From: Syntrophobacter sp. SbD2
GTDB lineage: Bacteria; Desulfobacterota; Syntrophobacteria; Syntrophobacterales; Syntrophobacteraceae
Assembly (NCBI GenBank): GCA_900290385.1
Contig: OMSV01000182.1
Location: 1-16,143 of the forward strand
Length of the DNA: 16,143 nt
Direction of reading: 5' to 3'
Shown here: piece by piece, positions 5,351-13,309 of the stretch
How positions within the stretch are numbered: position 1 is the stretch's first letter
Layout: every line of letters begins with the position of its first letter
The notes under the pieces: generated by a model
What the model was told of the DNA's origin: nothing
Databases searched by the model: none
What the model saw: only the letters and a program-made list of their open reading frames with translations
Made by a program: the position numbers and the translations under genes

Positions 5351-7216
5351 ATGGGCCACGCTAAAGAGAAGGGCGGTGTTCTAGTCGCCGCCGCATTGGG
5401 GGTGGTTTTCGGCGATATCGGCACCAGTCCCTTGTATACCCTCAAAGTTTGCTTCATGGGCCAATCATCTATTACCCCCTCGCCTCAAAACGTTCTTGGC
5501 CTGGTGTCATTGATTTTTTGGTCGCTGATGCTGGTGGTCAGCTTCAAGTACGCGCTGTTTATCCTCAAGGCCGAGGATGGCGGAGAGGGCGGCGTTTTTG
5601 CCATGATGGCCCTTCTGCACAAGAAAAGGGGCGCCAGCCTGGGCAGGGGACTGATCCTGGCCGGGCTCTTCGGCTCGGCACTGCTCTACGGCGATGGTCT
5701 CATAACTCCTGTCATTTCGGTGCTATCCGCCCTGGAGGGGCTGGAAGTGGCCACCACTAGCACCAAACCTCTGGTTGTCCCCTTGACCTGCGGCATACTG
5801 CTTCTGCTTTTCTGGGCCCAAAGCCAGGGCACGGGCAAGATCGGCAAGCTCTTCGGCCCGGTGATGATCCTGTGGTTTGCGGTCATAGCCATCCTGGGGG
5901 TTGCGGCAATCTCGCACAGGCCCGACATACTGGCAGCGGTCAACCCGGCCCATGGAGTACGGTTCTTTTTAAACAACGGGATACGCGGGTTCTTTTTGCT
6001 GGGCGCGGTCGTGCTATGCGTGACCGGGTGCGAGGCCCTCTACGCCGATATGGGGCACTTCGGGGCCAGGGCTATCCGCATCTCCTGGTACCTCGTGGCG
6101 CTCCCGGCGCTTGTTCTGAACTATTTCGGCCAGGGCGCCGTGATCCTGCAAGACCCGGCAAAAGCGGAGGCGCCGTTTTTCAGCCTCGTTCCACACGCTC
6201 TGCTCTACCCAATGGTCGTGCTCGCCACGATTGCCACGATCATAGCTTCGCAGGCCATCATCTCCGGGGTCTTCTCGCTGACCCGGCAGGCCATTCAACT
6301 GGGCTTCCTGCCGCGCATGAGGGTCGTGCACACGTCGGGAATGGCCGAAGGTCAGGTCTATCTGCCCGATGTAAACGCTCTCATGATGGTGGCGGCCATC
6401 GCGATAACGCTTCACTTCAAGGCGTCCGACAACCTCGCCGACGCATACGGCATAGCGGTCACAGGGACCATGCTCATCACCTCGGTGGTATTCTACTTTA
6501 TTTGCCGGTGGGTCTGGGGGTGGAGCGTCATTAGGGCCCTGCCGCTCTGTTTGGTTTTCCTGATAATGGACCTCACCTACTTCAGTTCATGCTTGCAGAA
6601 ATTCACCACCGGTGGCTGGTTTCCCCTGTCAAGCGCTCTGCTGGTCATGGTTATCATGGTCGCCTGGTGGGACGGTTGGAAGAGGCTGGCGATAATGGTG
6701 ATGACCAGCACCGTTCCAAAAGAAAAATTCATGGAAATGGTTGCCGCCGGGAGCCTGATACGATTGCCGGGCGTCGGCGTGTTCCTCTCCACTTTCCACA
6801 GGGAAGTGCCGCCCATGCTGCTTCACTATGTCAAGCAGACCAGGGCCATGTATGAGAAAATGGTGATCCTTTCGGTGGTCACCATCGACGCCCCCGAGGT
6901 GGCGGACCCCGAGCGGATAGAAATCGAGAAGCTGGGCCACGGTGTCTTCCGCATCAGCGCACGCTATGGCTTTATGGAGTCGCCGGACATCCCGCAGATA
7001 ATGTCGCTGGCCAAGGCCGGGGGTCTTGAGATCGATCTTAATGAGGTAACGTACTACGTGGGCCGGATCAGCCTGGTGCGCGGCCGCAAGAGGACCATGC
7101 CGAGGTGGCGCAGGTTTCTTTTTACGTTCATGTTTCGCAATTCGCTCAGCGGATCTTCCTACCTGAACATCCCCCCATCGAAAGTGATGGAGATCGGAAT
7201 CCAGATGCAGTACTGA
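5351..7216 (+). CDS. kup: Kup-type potassium uptake protein
   Basis: The 621-residue protein is full length for the KUP/HAK/KT family (E. coli Kup is 622). The signature GDIGTSPLYT occupies residues 21-30 in the first membrane segment, and EDGGEGGVFAMMALL in the first cytoplasmic loop is also conserved. About twelve hydrophobic segments fill residues 10-450, including GDGLITPVISVLSALEGL. They are followed by the cytosolic C-terminal domain, which ends with SYLNIPPSKVMEIG, the usual Kup terminus. These proteins import K+ in symport with H+. The start ATG 5351 follows GGGGAAGGA at about 11 nt, a slightly long spacing; an ATG ten bases earlier is in another frame. It is 47 nt after the cytidylate-kinase-like gene. 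Downstream, 7217-7270 has a T-run after GGGCGCC, but only a weak stem, so I do not call a terminator. Confidence 0.97.
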   Translation: MGHAKEKGGVLVAAALGVVFGDIGTSPLYTLKVCFMGQSSITPSPQNVLGLVSLIFWSLMLVVSFKYALFILKAEDGGEGGVFAMMALLHKKRGASLGRGLILAGLFGSALLYGDGLITPVISVLSALEGLEVATTSTKPLVVPLTCGILLLLFWAQSQGTGKIGKLFGPVMILWFAVIAILGVAAISHRPDILAAVNPAHGVRFFLNNGIRGFFLLGAVVLCVTGCEALYADMGHFGARAIRISWYLVALPALVLNYFGQGAVILQDPAKAEAPFFSLVPHALLYPMVVLATIATIIASQAIISGVFSLTRQAIQLGFLPRMRVVHTSGMAEGQVYLPDVNALMMVAAIAITLHFKASDNLADAYGIAVTGTMLITSVVFYFICRWVWGWSVIRALPLCLVFLIMDLTYFSSCLQKFTTGGWFPLSSALLVMVIMVAWWDGWKRLAIMVMTSTVPKEKFMEMVAAGSLIRLPGVGVFLSTFHREVPPMLLHYVKQTRAMYEKMVILSVVTIDAPEVADPERIEIEKLGHGVFRISARYGFMESPDIPQIMSLAKAGGLEIDLNEVTYYVGRISLVRGRKRTMPRWRRFLFTFMFRNSLSGSSYLNIPPSKVMEIGIQMQY

Positions 7217-7396
7217 ACCGGTTTGTGCTTTCTCCACTCCAAGCCTTTAGGGCGCCTTTTTTTAGTGGGATTCCTCGAGTTAAACCGGCTGGATAAAAGG
7301 AATCATGTCATTATATTTCACGATAACCGAATCACATCGAGACGAGACTGAATAAGGGGCCATGCGGTGAGCAAGCCGTTTCCGCAAATAGATTAG

Positions 7397-7786
7397 ATCT
7401 CAATTTCTTTTCAAGAGAATATCAACTGGTTCGCAACACTGCGTCCGCGGCTGGGCTACACCTTACAGCCCAACTTGCTCGTATATGCGACGGGCGGTCT
7501 TGCCTTCGGCGATGTGTCCTACTCGGGGAATGTCACCTTTCAACCGTCTTCGGCTCAACAATACCCCGCTTCCGTCAGCTCTACAAAGGTTGGCTGGGCC
7601 TTGGGCGGAGGAGTCGAATACGCCATTTGCAAGTGTTGGACCTTCAAGGTGGAGTATATGTATATGGACCTCGGAAGCGAGTCCTCAATTGCCAATCCGA
7701 TTCTAGCGAACCCGCCGTTCCAGACTGGATACAACTGGCAGACAACGGCCAACATCTTCCAGGCCGGTATGAACTACAAGTTCTAA
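7397..7786 (+). pseudogene. Outer-membrane beta-barrel protein, C-terminal fragment
   Basis: The frame is open from 7397 (TAG at 7394-7396) to TAA 7786 and encodes about 129 residues of the Omp25/OmpA-like opacity barrel family. NINWFATLRPRLGYTL and LLVYATGGLAFGDVSY are adjacent strands. Then come GWALGGGVEYAI and FKVEYMYMDLGSE, and the terminal strand IFQAGMNYKF ends in the aromatic residue recognised by the BAM complex. Signal peptide and first strands (roughly 80-100 residues) are missing, and no ATG or ribosome-binding site lies at the break. Internal TTG 7475 could be used only without export. A strong terminator follows at 7833. I read it as a 5'-deleted gene; its 3' flank is duplicated, inverted, at 3503-3747, so the family may have more than one copy in the genome. 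Confidence 0.8.
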
Positions 7787-7790
7787 ATTT

Positions 7791-8225
7791 GCGGCACATC
7801 AGGCCGCCACATTTTGTTATATAGCCCTTCCGATGACCGTCTCCGGCCCTTGCGTGAGACGGTCATTTTTTTCGTGGGAGCGCGCGAGTCGTGGCGGGAT
7901 TACTCATTCACCGCCGTGTTAGCGACGCGGGTTGACACCGGCCCCCTGATGAAGACACCCTCACAGGGACTTGATTGGGACCTGCCTATGGAAAAATTTG
8001 CCGACCCTGCTGGCACTTTTTGCAAACGTCAGTAAAAAATTCCGCCATTGAGATGAACCTTTAACTTCCCATTTATCCGCAACTCAACAGGGCCTCGAAT
8101 TCCAACAGGTTTACAATACGGCCCCCGCCATCCATCGAGCTGCGCCAGACACCGGTTTGGCATTAAACATAAAGGTGGTTGCAAATCTTTACGCGGTCCT
8201 TGACGCATTTCGACATGGTTTTTTC
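7791..8225 (-). repeat. Long inverted repeat, right copy (R2)
   Basis: This is the reverse-complement partner of 3503-3747. It starts with GGCACATCAG just after the beta-barrel stop and includes the perfect terminator hairpin. Two extra segments relative to R1 break the alignment: about 55 bp at 7931-7987 and about 140 bp at 8053-8192. Either R2 gained insertions or R1 lost them. No frame in it looks coding. This also accounts for the long space between the barrel relic and the gene at 8306. Confidence 0.85.
7833..7872 (+). terminator. Rho-independent terminator after the beta-barrel relic
   Basis: A perfect 11-bp stem (ATGACCGTCTC 7833-7843 with GAGACGGTCAT 7856-7866) with a 12-nt loop is followed by seven T residues (7866-7872). 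It lies 47 nt after the barrel stop codon and on the same strand. Confidence 0.9.
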
Positions 8226-8305
8226 TAAAATCGGTCCGATTATTGCCTTAAGACAAAGATCAAAAGGGAATTTATTTGTAATCATTGCAGTTAAAGGAGC
8301 AAGAC

Positions 8306-9019
8306 ATGAGCGTTTCCGGAGTCAACAACAACTATCTTCTCTACACGCAATATCTTTCCCAGGCCACCCAGTCTGGTAATGGCAGTGCGGGTTCGAGCTG
8401 CCAGGTCCCGGCCAGTCAATCAAATTCAGGAGGGGGTAATACGCTAATGAAGGCCATAGGTGAGGCGTTCGGCCAGATGGGGCTTTCGTGAGCGCCTCAG
8501 CCTGTGCCGCCGGCCGGCGGCAACGCTGGTGGAAACTATAGCGGCTCGAATTCCGGCAGTTCCACCTCATCGACCGAGAACCCTCGAGAAGCGCTGAGAA
8601 AGTTTATGCACGAGCTGTTCAAAGCCGTAAAGTTGGAATCAAATTCAACCGGCGGCGGGACCTCCACGCCTGCGACAGCGACATCCTTCAACCCAGGCTT
8701 TTCGGCCAAGATCGAGGGCCTGATTAAGCAGTTGGAGGCCAATTCTTCCACTGCCCCCGCCGGCTCTACGAACACCACCCTCAGCACGCTGCAATCGGAC
8801 TACAATAACCTGGTTTCAGCGATCCAGGGGGCTTCCGGCAACACCGCATCAAGCAGCACGAACACTACATCCGGCAGCACGCAAGGCGCCTCAGCCAGCA
8901 CGAATAGCACGTCCAACAGTAGTGCAGCCCTCCAGACTTTCCTCCAGGACCTGCTTGCTAACTTCGGGACCACCACTTCCGCATCATCGAGCGGGAACTT
9001 TATGAGTCTCTATGGGTAA
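8306..9019 (+). pseudogene. Ser/Asn/Thr/Gly-rich protein, reading frame interrupted by in-frame TGA
   Basis: ATG 8306, preceded by AAAGGAG 7 nt upstream, opens a frame that stops at TGA 8489-8491 after 61 residues (ending AIGEAFGQMGLS). It resumes in the same frame (APQPVPPAGGN...) to TAA 9019, for 237 codons overall. The second part is low complexity, with long Ser/Thr/Asn/Gly linkers, but it carries three amphipathic blocks: EALRKFMHELFKAV, IEGLIKQLEAN with a later NNLVSAIQGA, and LQTFLQDLLANFG. That alternation of a short L-F-x-x-L-F helix with polar linkers resembles poorly described deltaproteobacterial proteins. I do not know the function, and no signal peptide is visible. Codon character is the same on both sides of the TGA, so this is one gene with a point lesion, a read-through stop, or less likely a Sec codon. 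Restart at GTG 8504 has no ribosome-binding site. Confidence 0.75.
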
Positions 9020-9024
9020 ATATT

Positions 9025-9193
9025 GCTAGTGCAGCGTCAACTAAGTTCCTATAGGTAGGGTCCAATAATCCGTCATTCCGGCGAAGGCCGGAATCCAGAG
9101 TCTTTTCAGTTGGTTAAAAGCACTGGACCCCGGCTTTTCGCCGGGGTGACGATTCCTTGCAACATGTCATAACTTAGTTGACAATGTACTAGC
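9025..9193. mobile_element. 169-bp MITE-like element with REP-type core
   Basis: The ends are 23-bp imperfect inverted repeats (9025-9047 and 9171-9193, 20 of 23 matching), each containing the perfect 12-mer GTCAACTAAGTT. Inside lie two facing palindromic units: ATTCCGGC 9075-9082 with GCCGGAAT 9087-9094, and ACCCCGGC 9127-9134 with GCCGGGGT 9140-9147. Each is flanked by CGTCA toward the outside, making a REP-pair (BIME-like) structure. There is no coding capacity. It sits 5 nt after the stop codon of the Ser/Asn-rich gene, a typical REP position. I see no clear target duplication. Confidence 0.85.
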
Positions 9194-9508
9194 AGGGCAT
9201 AAAGGCATTTGAGGCGCATTTGGGGAGCAGGGGAGGGGAAACCTCCCCCTGCTTAGCATAACATTCGTCTGCCGCACCCTTTCCTCGTGCATCCGTCGTG
9301 TTCTTTGTATTCTTCGTGGTTGCCAGCTTAAAATAATTTTCTCACCACGAAGAGCATGAAGGTTCTGTCCAGTCTGCCCTAGGTACCTCGCGGAGCGTGG
9401 GAATAAATTTTATCGGATGATGAATTTTCGCCGGTTTGCAATGAAACTGTAACCTGAAGTGTGTAAAAGGCCCCATTGACTATGAGGCAAGACTCAGGTG
9501 AGGTTCGA
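9194..9508. other. Intergenic region between MITE and methyltransferase
   Basis: About 315 bases with no gene. It holds the inverted repeat at 9311-9353 and should include the methyltransferase promoter, for which I see no strong -35/-10 pair. Confidence 0.5.
9311..9353. repeat. Intergenic inverted repeat of the TTCGTGGT class
   Basis: TCTTCGTGGT (9311-9320) is the exact reverse complement of ACCACGAAGA (9344-9353), with a 23-nt AT-rich spacer. Pairing continues imperfectly outward (CTTTGTAT against GCATGAAG). ACCACGAAGA-type intergenic repeats are widespread in bacterial genomes. It could fold as a stem-loop, but a T-tract is lacking. Confidence 0.7.
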
Positions 9509-10198
9509 ATGAAGTTTATGTGGAGACCCGAAGCGGCGGCGACTGCCTGTATGGAATGGGATGAGCAGTGCAAGACTGAGACAGGGCCGCGCGAGTGGCT
9601 AAAGCCGGAATCCGAAGTGAAGGAAATAGCGGAACTCCTGCGAACTATCGGTGCATCGGAAGCTATGAACCTCGGGTGTGGTACCGGCAGGCATTCGCTC
9701 TTTTTGGCTTCCTTGGGATACAGTGTTTTTGCCATCGAGGGCAGCGCATCTGCCGTTAATTTTGCCCGCTTGCTCGCTCGCCGGCAGATGCGGCCGATTC
9801 ATTTCGTGACTGGATTGATGACGGACCTGCCCTGCGCCGACGAGAGCTTCGATTACCTGCTGGCCTGGAACGTGATTTACCAAGGAAACCAGGGTGTAAT
9901 CCGAAAGTCCCTGTCCGAAATCCATCGCGTGCTGCGTCCCGGAGGCATCTTCCAGGGAACGATGCTTTCGAAAAAGAACCGTCTCTTTGGCCAGGTGCAG
10001 AAGGCAGCGGCTGAGGCGTTTGTTTTCGAAAAAGAACCGGATAAGCGCTACCCCCACTTCTACTGCAATCAGACGGAACTGGCGGCCCTGCTCGATCCCA
10101 TGGAACTGCTGCGTGTAAATGACCTCGAACACGAATGTCCCGGATCCTACCACCTGCATTTTGTTGCCATGAGGGTTCATCTCCAGGACCCTGCATAG
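9509..10198 (+). CDS. Class I SAM-dependent methyltransferase
   Basis: With the start at ATG 9509 the protein has 229 residues. Motif I, NLGCGTGRH, is at 54-62 and binds S-adenosylmethionine. An acidic residue after strand 2 (AIEGS, E77) should hold the ribose hydroxyls. The motif IV region DLPCADESFDYLLAWNVIYQ (106-125) and the post-motif segment SEIHRVLRPGGIF match the Methyltransf_11/25 fold. Substrate is not predictable; the family includes small-molecule, lipid and quinone methyltransferases. I prefer ATG 9509 because GTGAGG lies about 9 nt upstream and the following residues (KFMWRPEA) are plausible; TTG 9476 and ATG 9482 are in frame but lack a better ribosome-binding site. It is convergent with the HMA_2 gene and appears to be a single-gene unit. 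Confidence 0.88.
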   Translation: MKFMWRPEAAATACMEWDEQCKTETGPREWLKPESEVKEIAELLRTIGASEAMNLGCGTGRHSLFLASLGYSVFAIEGSASAVNFARLLARRQMRPIHFVTGLMTDLPCADESFDYLLAWNVIYQGNQGVIRKSLSEIHRVLRPGGIFQGTMLSKKNRLFGQVQKAAAEAFVFEKEPDKRYPHFYCNQTELAALLDPMELLRVNDLEHECPGSYHLHFVAMRVHLQDPA

Positions 10199-10371
10199 GC
10201 AGTGGGAGATGCAGTCCGCTGCGCATATCGCGCGTCTGAGGTATAATGTCGTAGTCTTGGGAGGTTTTTCCGAGGAATGAGAAAAGTACGGCTACGGCCG
10301 CTTTCATACTGGCAGGCGGTGGGGACAATACCGGCATATTCCAAACGCCGGGCTTTGGTCCGCTCTTTTCC

Positions 10372-10755
10372 CTAAATGACGGCTGCAAGCAGCGCCAGGG
10401 GAGACCCTTCGAATAACTGACCGATCGCTATGCCCAAGGCAGCCTTGCCTATGGTCTGTCCGACCATTTGACCGGTTTTTGACAGTGCGTCGTCCATATA
10501 TTTATCCGGAGAAGGCGCCTGGGAGAGATCGACCCCGGTTTCCCTGCTCACCACATCCGTTATTGCGCAGGCATCGGTAGAGTTCTCATCATAATATGCC
10601 AGGACGCTTCCAGTGAGGGAATTGACACTTACCAGGCAGACTCCGGAGATGAGTTGGAGTTTTTTCCCCAGTTCCTGCGCATAGAAAGGTCTTCCCTTTA
10701 TGCCTGGAATCTTGATTCTGATTCTCCCTGGAACATGGTGCAAATAGCAGCTCAT
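10372..10755 (-). CDS. HMA_2 (heavy-metal-associated-like) domain protein
   Basis: The 127-residue protein begins SCYLHHVPGRIRIKIPGIKG, the hallmark of the HMA_2 family: a ferredoxin-like beta-alpha-beta-beta-alpha-beta fold related to metal-binding HMA domains but lacking the CxxC metal site. Strand residues LISGVCLVSVNSLTGSVLAY complete the domain by about residue 55. The C-terminal third (GQTIGKAALGIAIGQ and the LALLAAVI end) is glycine-rich and hydrophobic and may insert into or lie on the membrane. Many HMA_2 domains are N-terminal parts of P-type ATPases; here the domain stands alone. The start is supported by GAGGAG 5 nt upstream of ATG 10755. A role in metal handling is often proposed but is unproven without cysteines at the usual position. 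Confidence 0.8.
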   Translation of the reverse strand: MSCYLHHVPGRIRIKIPGIKGRPFYAQELGKKLQLISGVCLVSVNSLTGSVLAYYDENSTDACAITDVVSRETGVDLSQAPSPDKYMDDALSKTGQMVGQTIGKAALGIAIGQLFEGSPLALLAAVI

Positions 10756-11018
10756 TTATGCTCCTCTATATCAAAGAGTATTTGCTCCAACTCCCCCGCC
10801 CCGGCCTGTTGGCTTTGCGGCGGACATCGACCCAACTGGCGAACAGGATAATGGATGTATGTTACAGTCGTGTTGCAAGAAGGTTTCTTTTGTGAGAAAA
10901 CTTAGCGCAATACAAAAAGTGACGCGTTTTCCCAAACCAATCATGTGCAATTCAGAGATCGAACCGTAATTTTTCCGTCCTTTACGGATTCGCCGCAATG
11001 AAATATGGGCTGTGGATG

Positions 11019-12317
11019 TTAAAGGAGTCTGCCGCCCAACTCCGCCACCTTGGACCGCTCCCCCCTGACCAGCGTTACATGCCCGGCTAATTCCTCCCCT
11101 TTGAGGCGTTCGACGAGATAGGTCAGGCCGTTGCTGCTTGCATTCAGATAAGGGTGATCGATCTGCTCGGGGTCTCCGGTGAAGACGATCTTGGTGTCTT
11201 CACCGACGCGGGTGATGAGTGTCTTTATCATGTGGGGCGAGAGGTTCTGTGCTTCGTCGCAAAGTATGAGCTGTTTGGGAATGCTGCGTCCCCGTATATA
11301 GGTGAGCGCTTCGAGTTCCAGTGTCCCTTTTCTTACCAAATCATCGAGCAGTCCGTAAGGCTCGGGACAATTTCGCATCAAGAACTCCAGGTTGTCATAT
11401 ATCGGCTGCATCCATGGCCTGAGTTTCTCTTCTTTTGTTCCCGGCAGATAGCCCAGGTCTTCGCCCATCGGGATGACCGGCCGGGTGACCAGCAACCTCG
11501 AGAAGGCATTTTCCTCGAGAACTTTTTCCAATCCGACGGCAAGGGCCAACAGGGTTTTCCCCGTTCCGGCCCGGCCGACCAGGGTGACGACTCTTATCTG
11601 ATCGTCTCTTAGCAGTTCGAGGGCAAATTTTTGCTCTTTGTTCAGGGCCTTTATGCCCCAGTTGACAGAATCCGCATGGCATAGAGGCATCAGCATGCCA
11701 TGGCTGTATCGTGCAAGCGCCGATTGTGACGAATTCTCGTGGCACTTCAGCAGAAAGAATTGATTTGGCAGCGGCTGGCAGCCGGATAACTTCAACCTCT
11801 CCTCCTTGTAAAACGTGTCCATCTCCTGGGCAGATAGATATTGCTCGACAATACCGGAGTAGAGGTGATCGTAGTCCACCTTATCGTTATAGAAATCCTC
11901 GGTCCGAACGCCTACAACGTCGGCTTTGATGCGCAGGTTGAGGTCCTTGGTCACCAGGGTTACGATTCCCTGCTCAGCCTGGCTCAGGTTGAAGGCCACA
12001 GCGAGAATTCGGTTGTCATGTTTCTCAGGGTCCAATCCCTTCGGGAAATTTATTATGCTGGAATGATTGAGTTCGATCGTGAGCTTTCCTCCCGAAGGCA
12101 TCGGCACCCCCTCGGAAAGGTGCCCCAATGAGCGAAGTGCATCGAGTTCCCTCGAAACGACCCGCGCATTTCTTCCTATTTCGTCCTGTTTTTTCTTTTG
12201 GCTGTCTATTTCTTCGATTACCGTGAGGGGAATGACCACATGATTGTCTTGGAATGCAAACAAAGCTTCTGGATTATGCAGCAATACATTGGTATCCAGG
12301 ACATAGGTCTTGTGCAT
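11019..12317 (-). CDS. PIN-PhoH protein (PhoH2-type RNA helicase/RNase)
   Basis: Starting at ATG 12317 the product has 432 residues. Residues 4-145 are a PIN nuclease domain: YVLDTNVLLHN carries D8, TVIEEID carries E35/E36, and HDNRIL and TKDLNLR supply D101 and D125, the usual acidic metal-binding set. Residues 225-432 are the PhoH ATPase: Walker A GRAGTGKT at 248-255, Walker B LILCDEAQ at 350-357, and the sensor-like TGDPEQID at 380-387. PIN-PhoH (PhoH2) proteins unwind and cut RNA in an ATP-dependent way. The codons from 12341 are also open, but GGGAGGG 5 nt before ATG 12317 and the family start (MHKTYVLDTN) decide the shorter form. The gene follows the FRG gene after 56 nt on the same strand and could share its transcript. 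All catalytic residues look intact. Confidence 0.95.
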   Translation of the reverse strand: MHKTYVLDTNVLLHNPEALFAFQDNHVVIPLTVIEEIDSQKKKQDEIGRNARVVSRELDALRSLGHLSEGVPMPSGGKLTIELNHSSIINFPKGLDPEKHDNRILAVAFNLSQAEQGIVTLVTKDLNLRIKADVVGVRTEDFYNDKVDYDHLYSGIVEQYLSAQEMDTFYKEERLKLSGCQPLPNQFFLLKCHENSSQSALARYSHGMLMPLCHADSVNWGIKALNKEQKFALELLRDDQIRVVTLVGRAGTGKTLLALAVGLEKVLEENAFSRLLVTRPVIPMGEDLGYLPGTKEEKLRPWMQPIYDNLEFLMRNCPEPYGLLDDLVRKGTLELEALTYIRGRSIPKQLILCDEAQNLSPHMIKTLITRVGEDTKIVFTGDPEQIDHPYLNASSNGLTYLVERLKGEELAGHVTLVRGERSKVAELGGRLL

Positions 12318-12373
12318 GAAACCCTCCCGCATGCGAAGCAAGGTTATCCCGTTTAAAAGTGTCCCACCCCTGA

Positions 12374-13243
12374 TTATTCATTTGACGCCTTCTGTGGGAA
12401 ACTAAAGAACTGGTGATATGCCGGGAACTTCTTTTTGGGCATGCCGTCTCGTCTGGGACTGTAATGCCTCCTGAGCCATCTGCTCAGGCCGTCGAGACCG
12501 GGGAAAAGGACCCTTTCCGTAATATTGGCCTGGTCGAGCTTGTCTCGGATCTCCCACTTAAGTTTGGCGGGGATGATTATTCTGCGGGCGATTTGACGGT
12601 GCTGCACGAGCCAGTCGTCCAGGACCGCTTTGGGATCAGACATCATCGAAAAGAATGCAAATTGGTTTACAATGCGATCGTCCATCGAGGGAGGTTCAAA
12701 AAAGAGGGGGAAAGGCAGCTCGCAAAGGCCTGCCAGTTCGTGCAGGGTCTTCACGGACTCGGACAACATTTCCACGGTGAAAACATTGGCGCCCTCCTGT
12801 TCGAGCGGCACCTTGAGACTTTCGGGCAGCAGCCTGTGCATCCTTAGGTAGTTGACCGCCCAGACTGCGCCATCGGTGTCGAACTTATCCAGGTTAGAGG
12901 TGGCGAAGTGCAGGGCGCAAAACGGTGAATAGGTCCAGTCCAGAAGCCTTGTGGGAAGGCCTGAATGCTGCGCCACGGCCAGCCAATGCCAGATTGAGTT
13001 TCCACTCACGATGTTTCTATGCGCGTATTTCTTGAAATTGCGCAGCAGGTGATTTTCAAGTTCTGCAAAGCCGCCCCTCAGACGTATAAGGGTCGTTTCC
13101 AGCCGGTAGCCCGCGTCGGAGAGCCCTCGGAAAGCGCAACGGGAACGATAGCGGCCAAGCTCTCCGTTCCACGAGTCTTTGTAGAGCTCGTGTTGAAGCT
13201 CGTTCCAACTCCTTACGGTTGTTTCCTGTATGCGCTCAACCAT
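12374..13243 (-). CDS. FRG domain-containing protein
   Basis: The 289-residue protein carries the FRG domain. V10-W13 (VRSW) begins the usual T/V-x-S-W opening, AFRGLSDAGYRLETTLIRL includes the name-giving F38-R39-G40, and AQHSGLPTRLLDWTYSPFCA contains the conserved QH (92-93) and TRLLDW (98-103). FRG proteins are widespread and poorly understood; their domain is thought to be enzymatic or ligand-binding, and some lie in phage-defence neighbourhoods. No second domain is evident in the C-terminal half, which ends with a basic tail (RRHYSPRRDGMPKKK). ATG 13243 has only a weak ribosome-binding site, but TGA directly upstream rules out a longer form. It sits between psd and the PIN-PhoH gene on one strand. 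Function here is unknown. Confidence 0.9.
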   Translation of the reverse strand: MVERIQETTVRSWNELQHELYKDSWNGELGRYRSRCAFRGLSDAGYRLETTLIRLRGGFAELENHLLRNFKKYAHRNIVSGNSIWHWLAVAQHSGLPTRLLDWTYSPFCALHFATSNLDKFDTDGAVWAVNYLRMHRLLPESLKVPLEQEGANVFTVEMLSESVKTLHELAGLCELPFPLFFEPPSMDDRIVNQFAFFSMMSDPKAVLDDWLVQHRQIARRIIIPAKLKWEIRDKLDQANITERVLFPGLDGLSRWLRRHYSPRRDGMPKKKFPAYHQFFSFPQKASNE

Positions 13244-13309
13244 TCAAGGCCGAAAACCCTCGGGCATGAAAAGCCCGGTCCTTAGATTGTTGCCGCCAGC
13301 TCCCGATCT

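Noticed and set aside
7217..7270. Rho-independent terminator after kup
   Set aside because: A T-run follows GGGCGCC, but the only stem is about 3 bp, too weak to call.
8489..8521. Selenocysteine codon with SECIS element
   Set aside because: The hairpin after TGA is a plain 6-bp GC palindrome without the bulged U and GGU loop of bacterial SECIS elements, and the residue context is not catalytic. Kept only as a read-through possibility.
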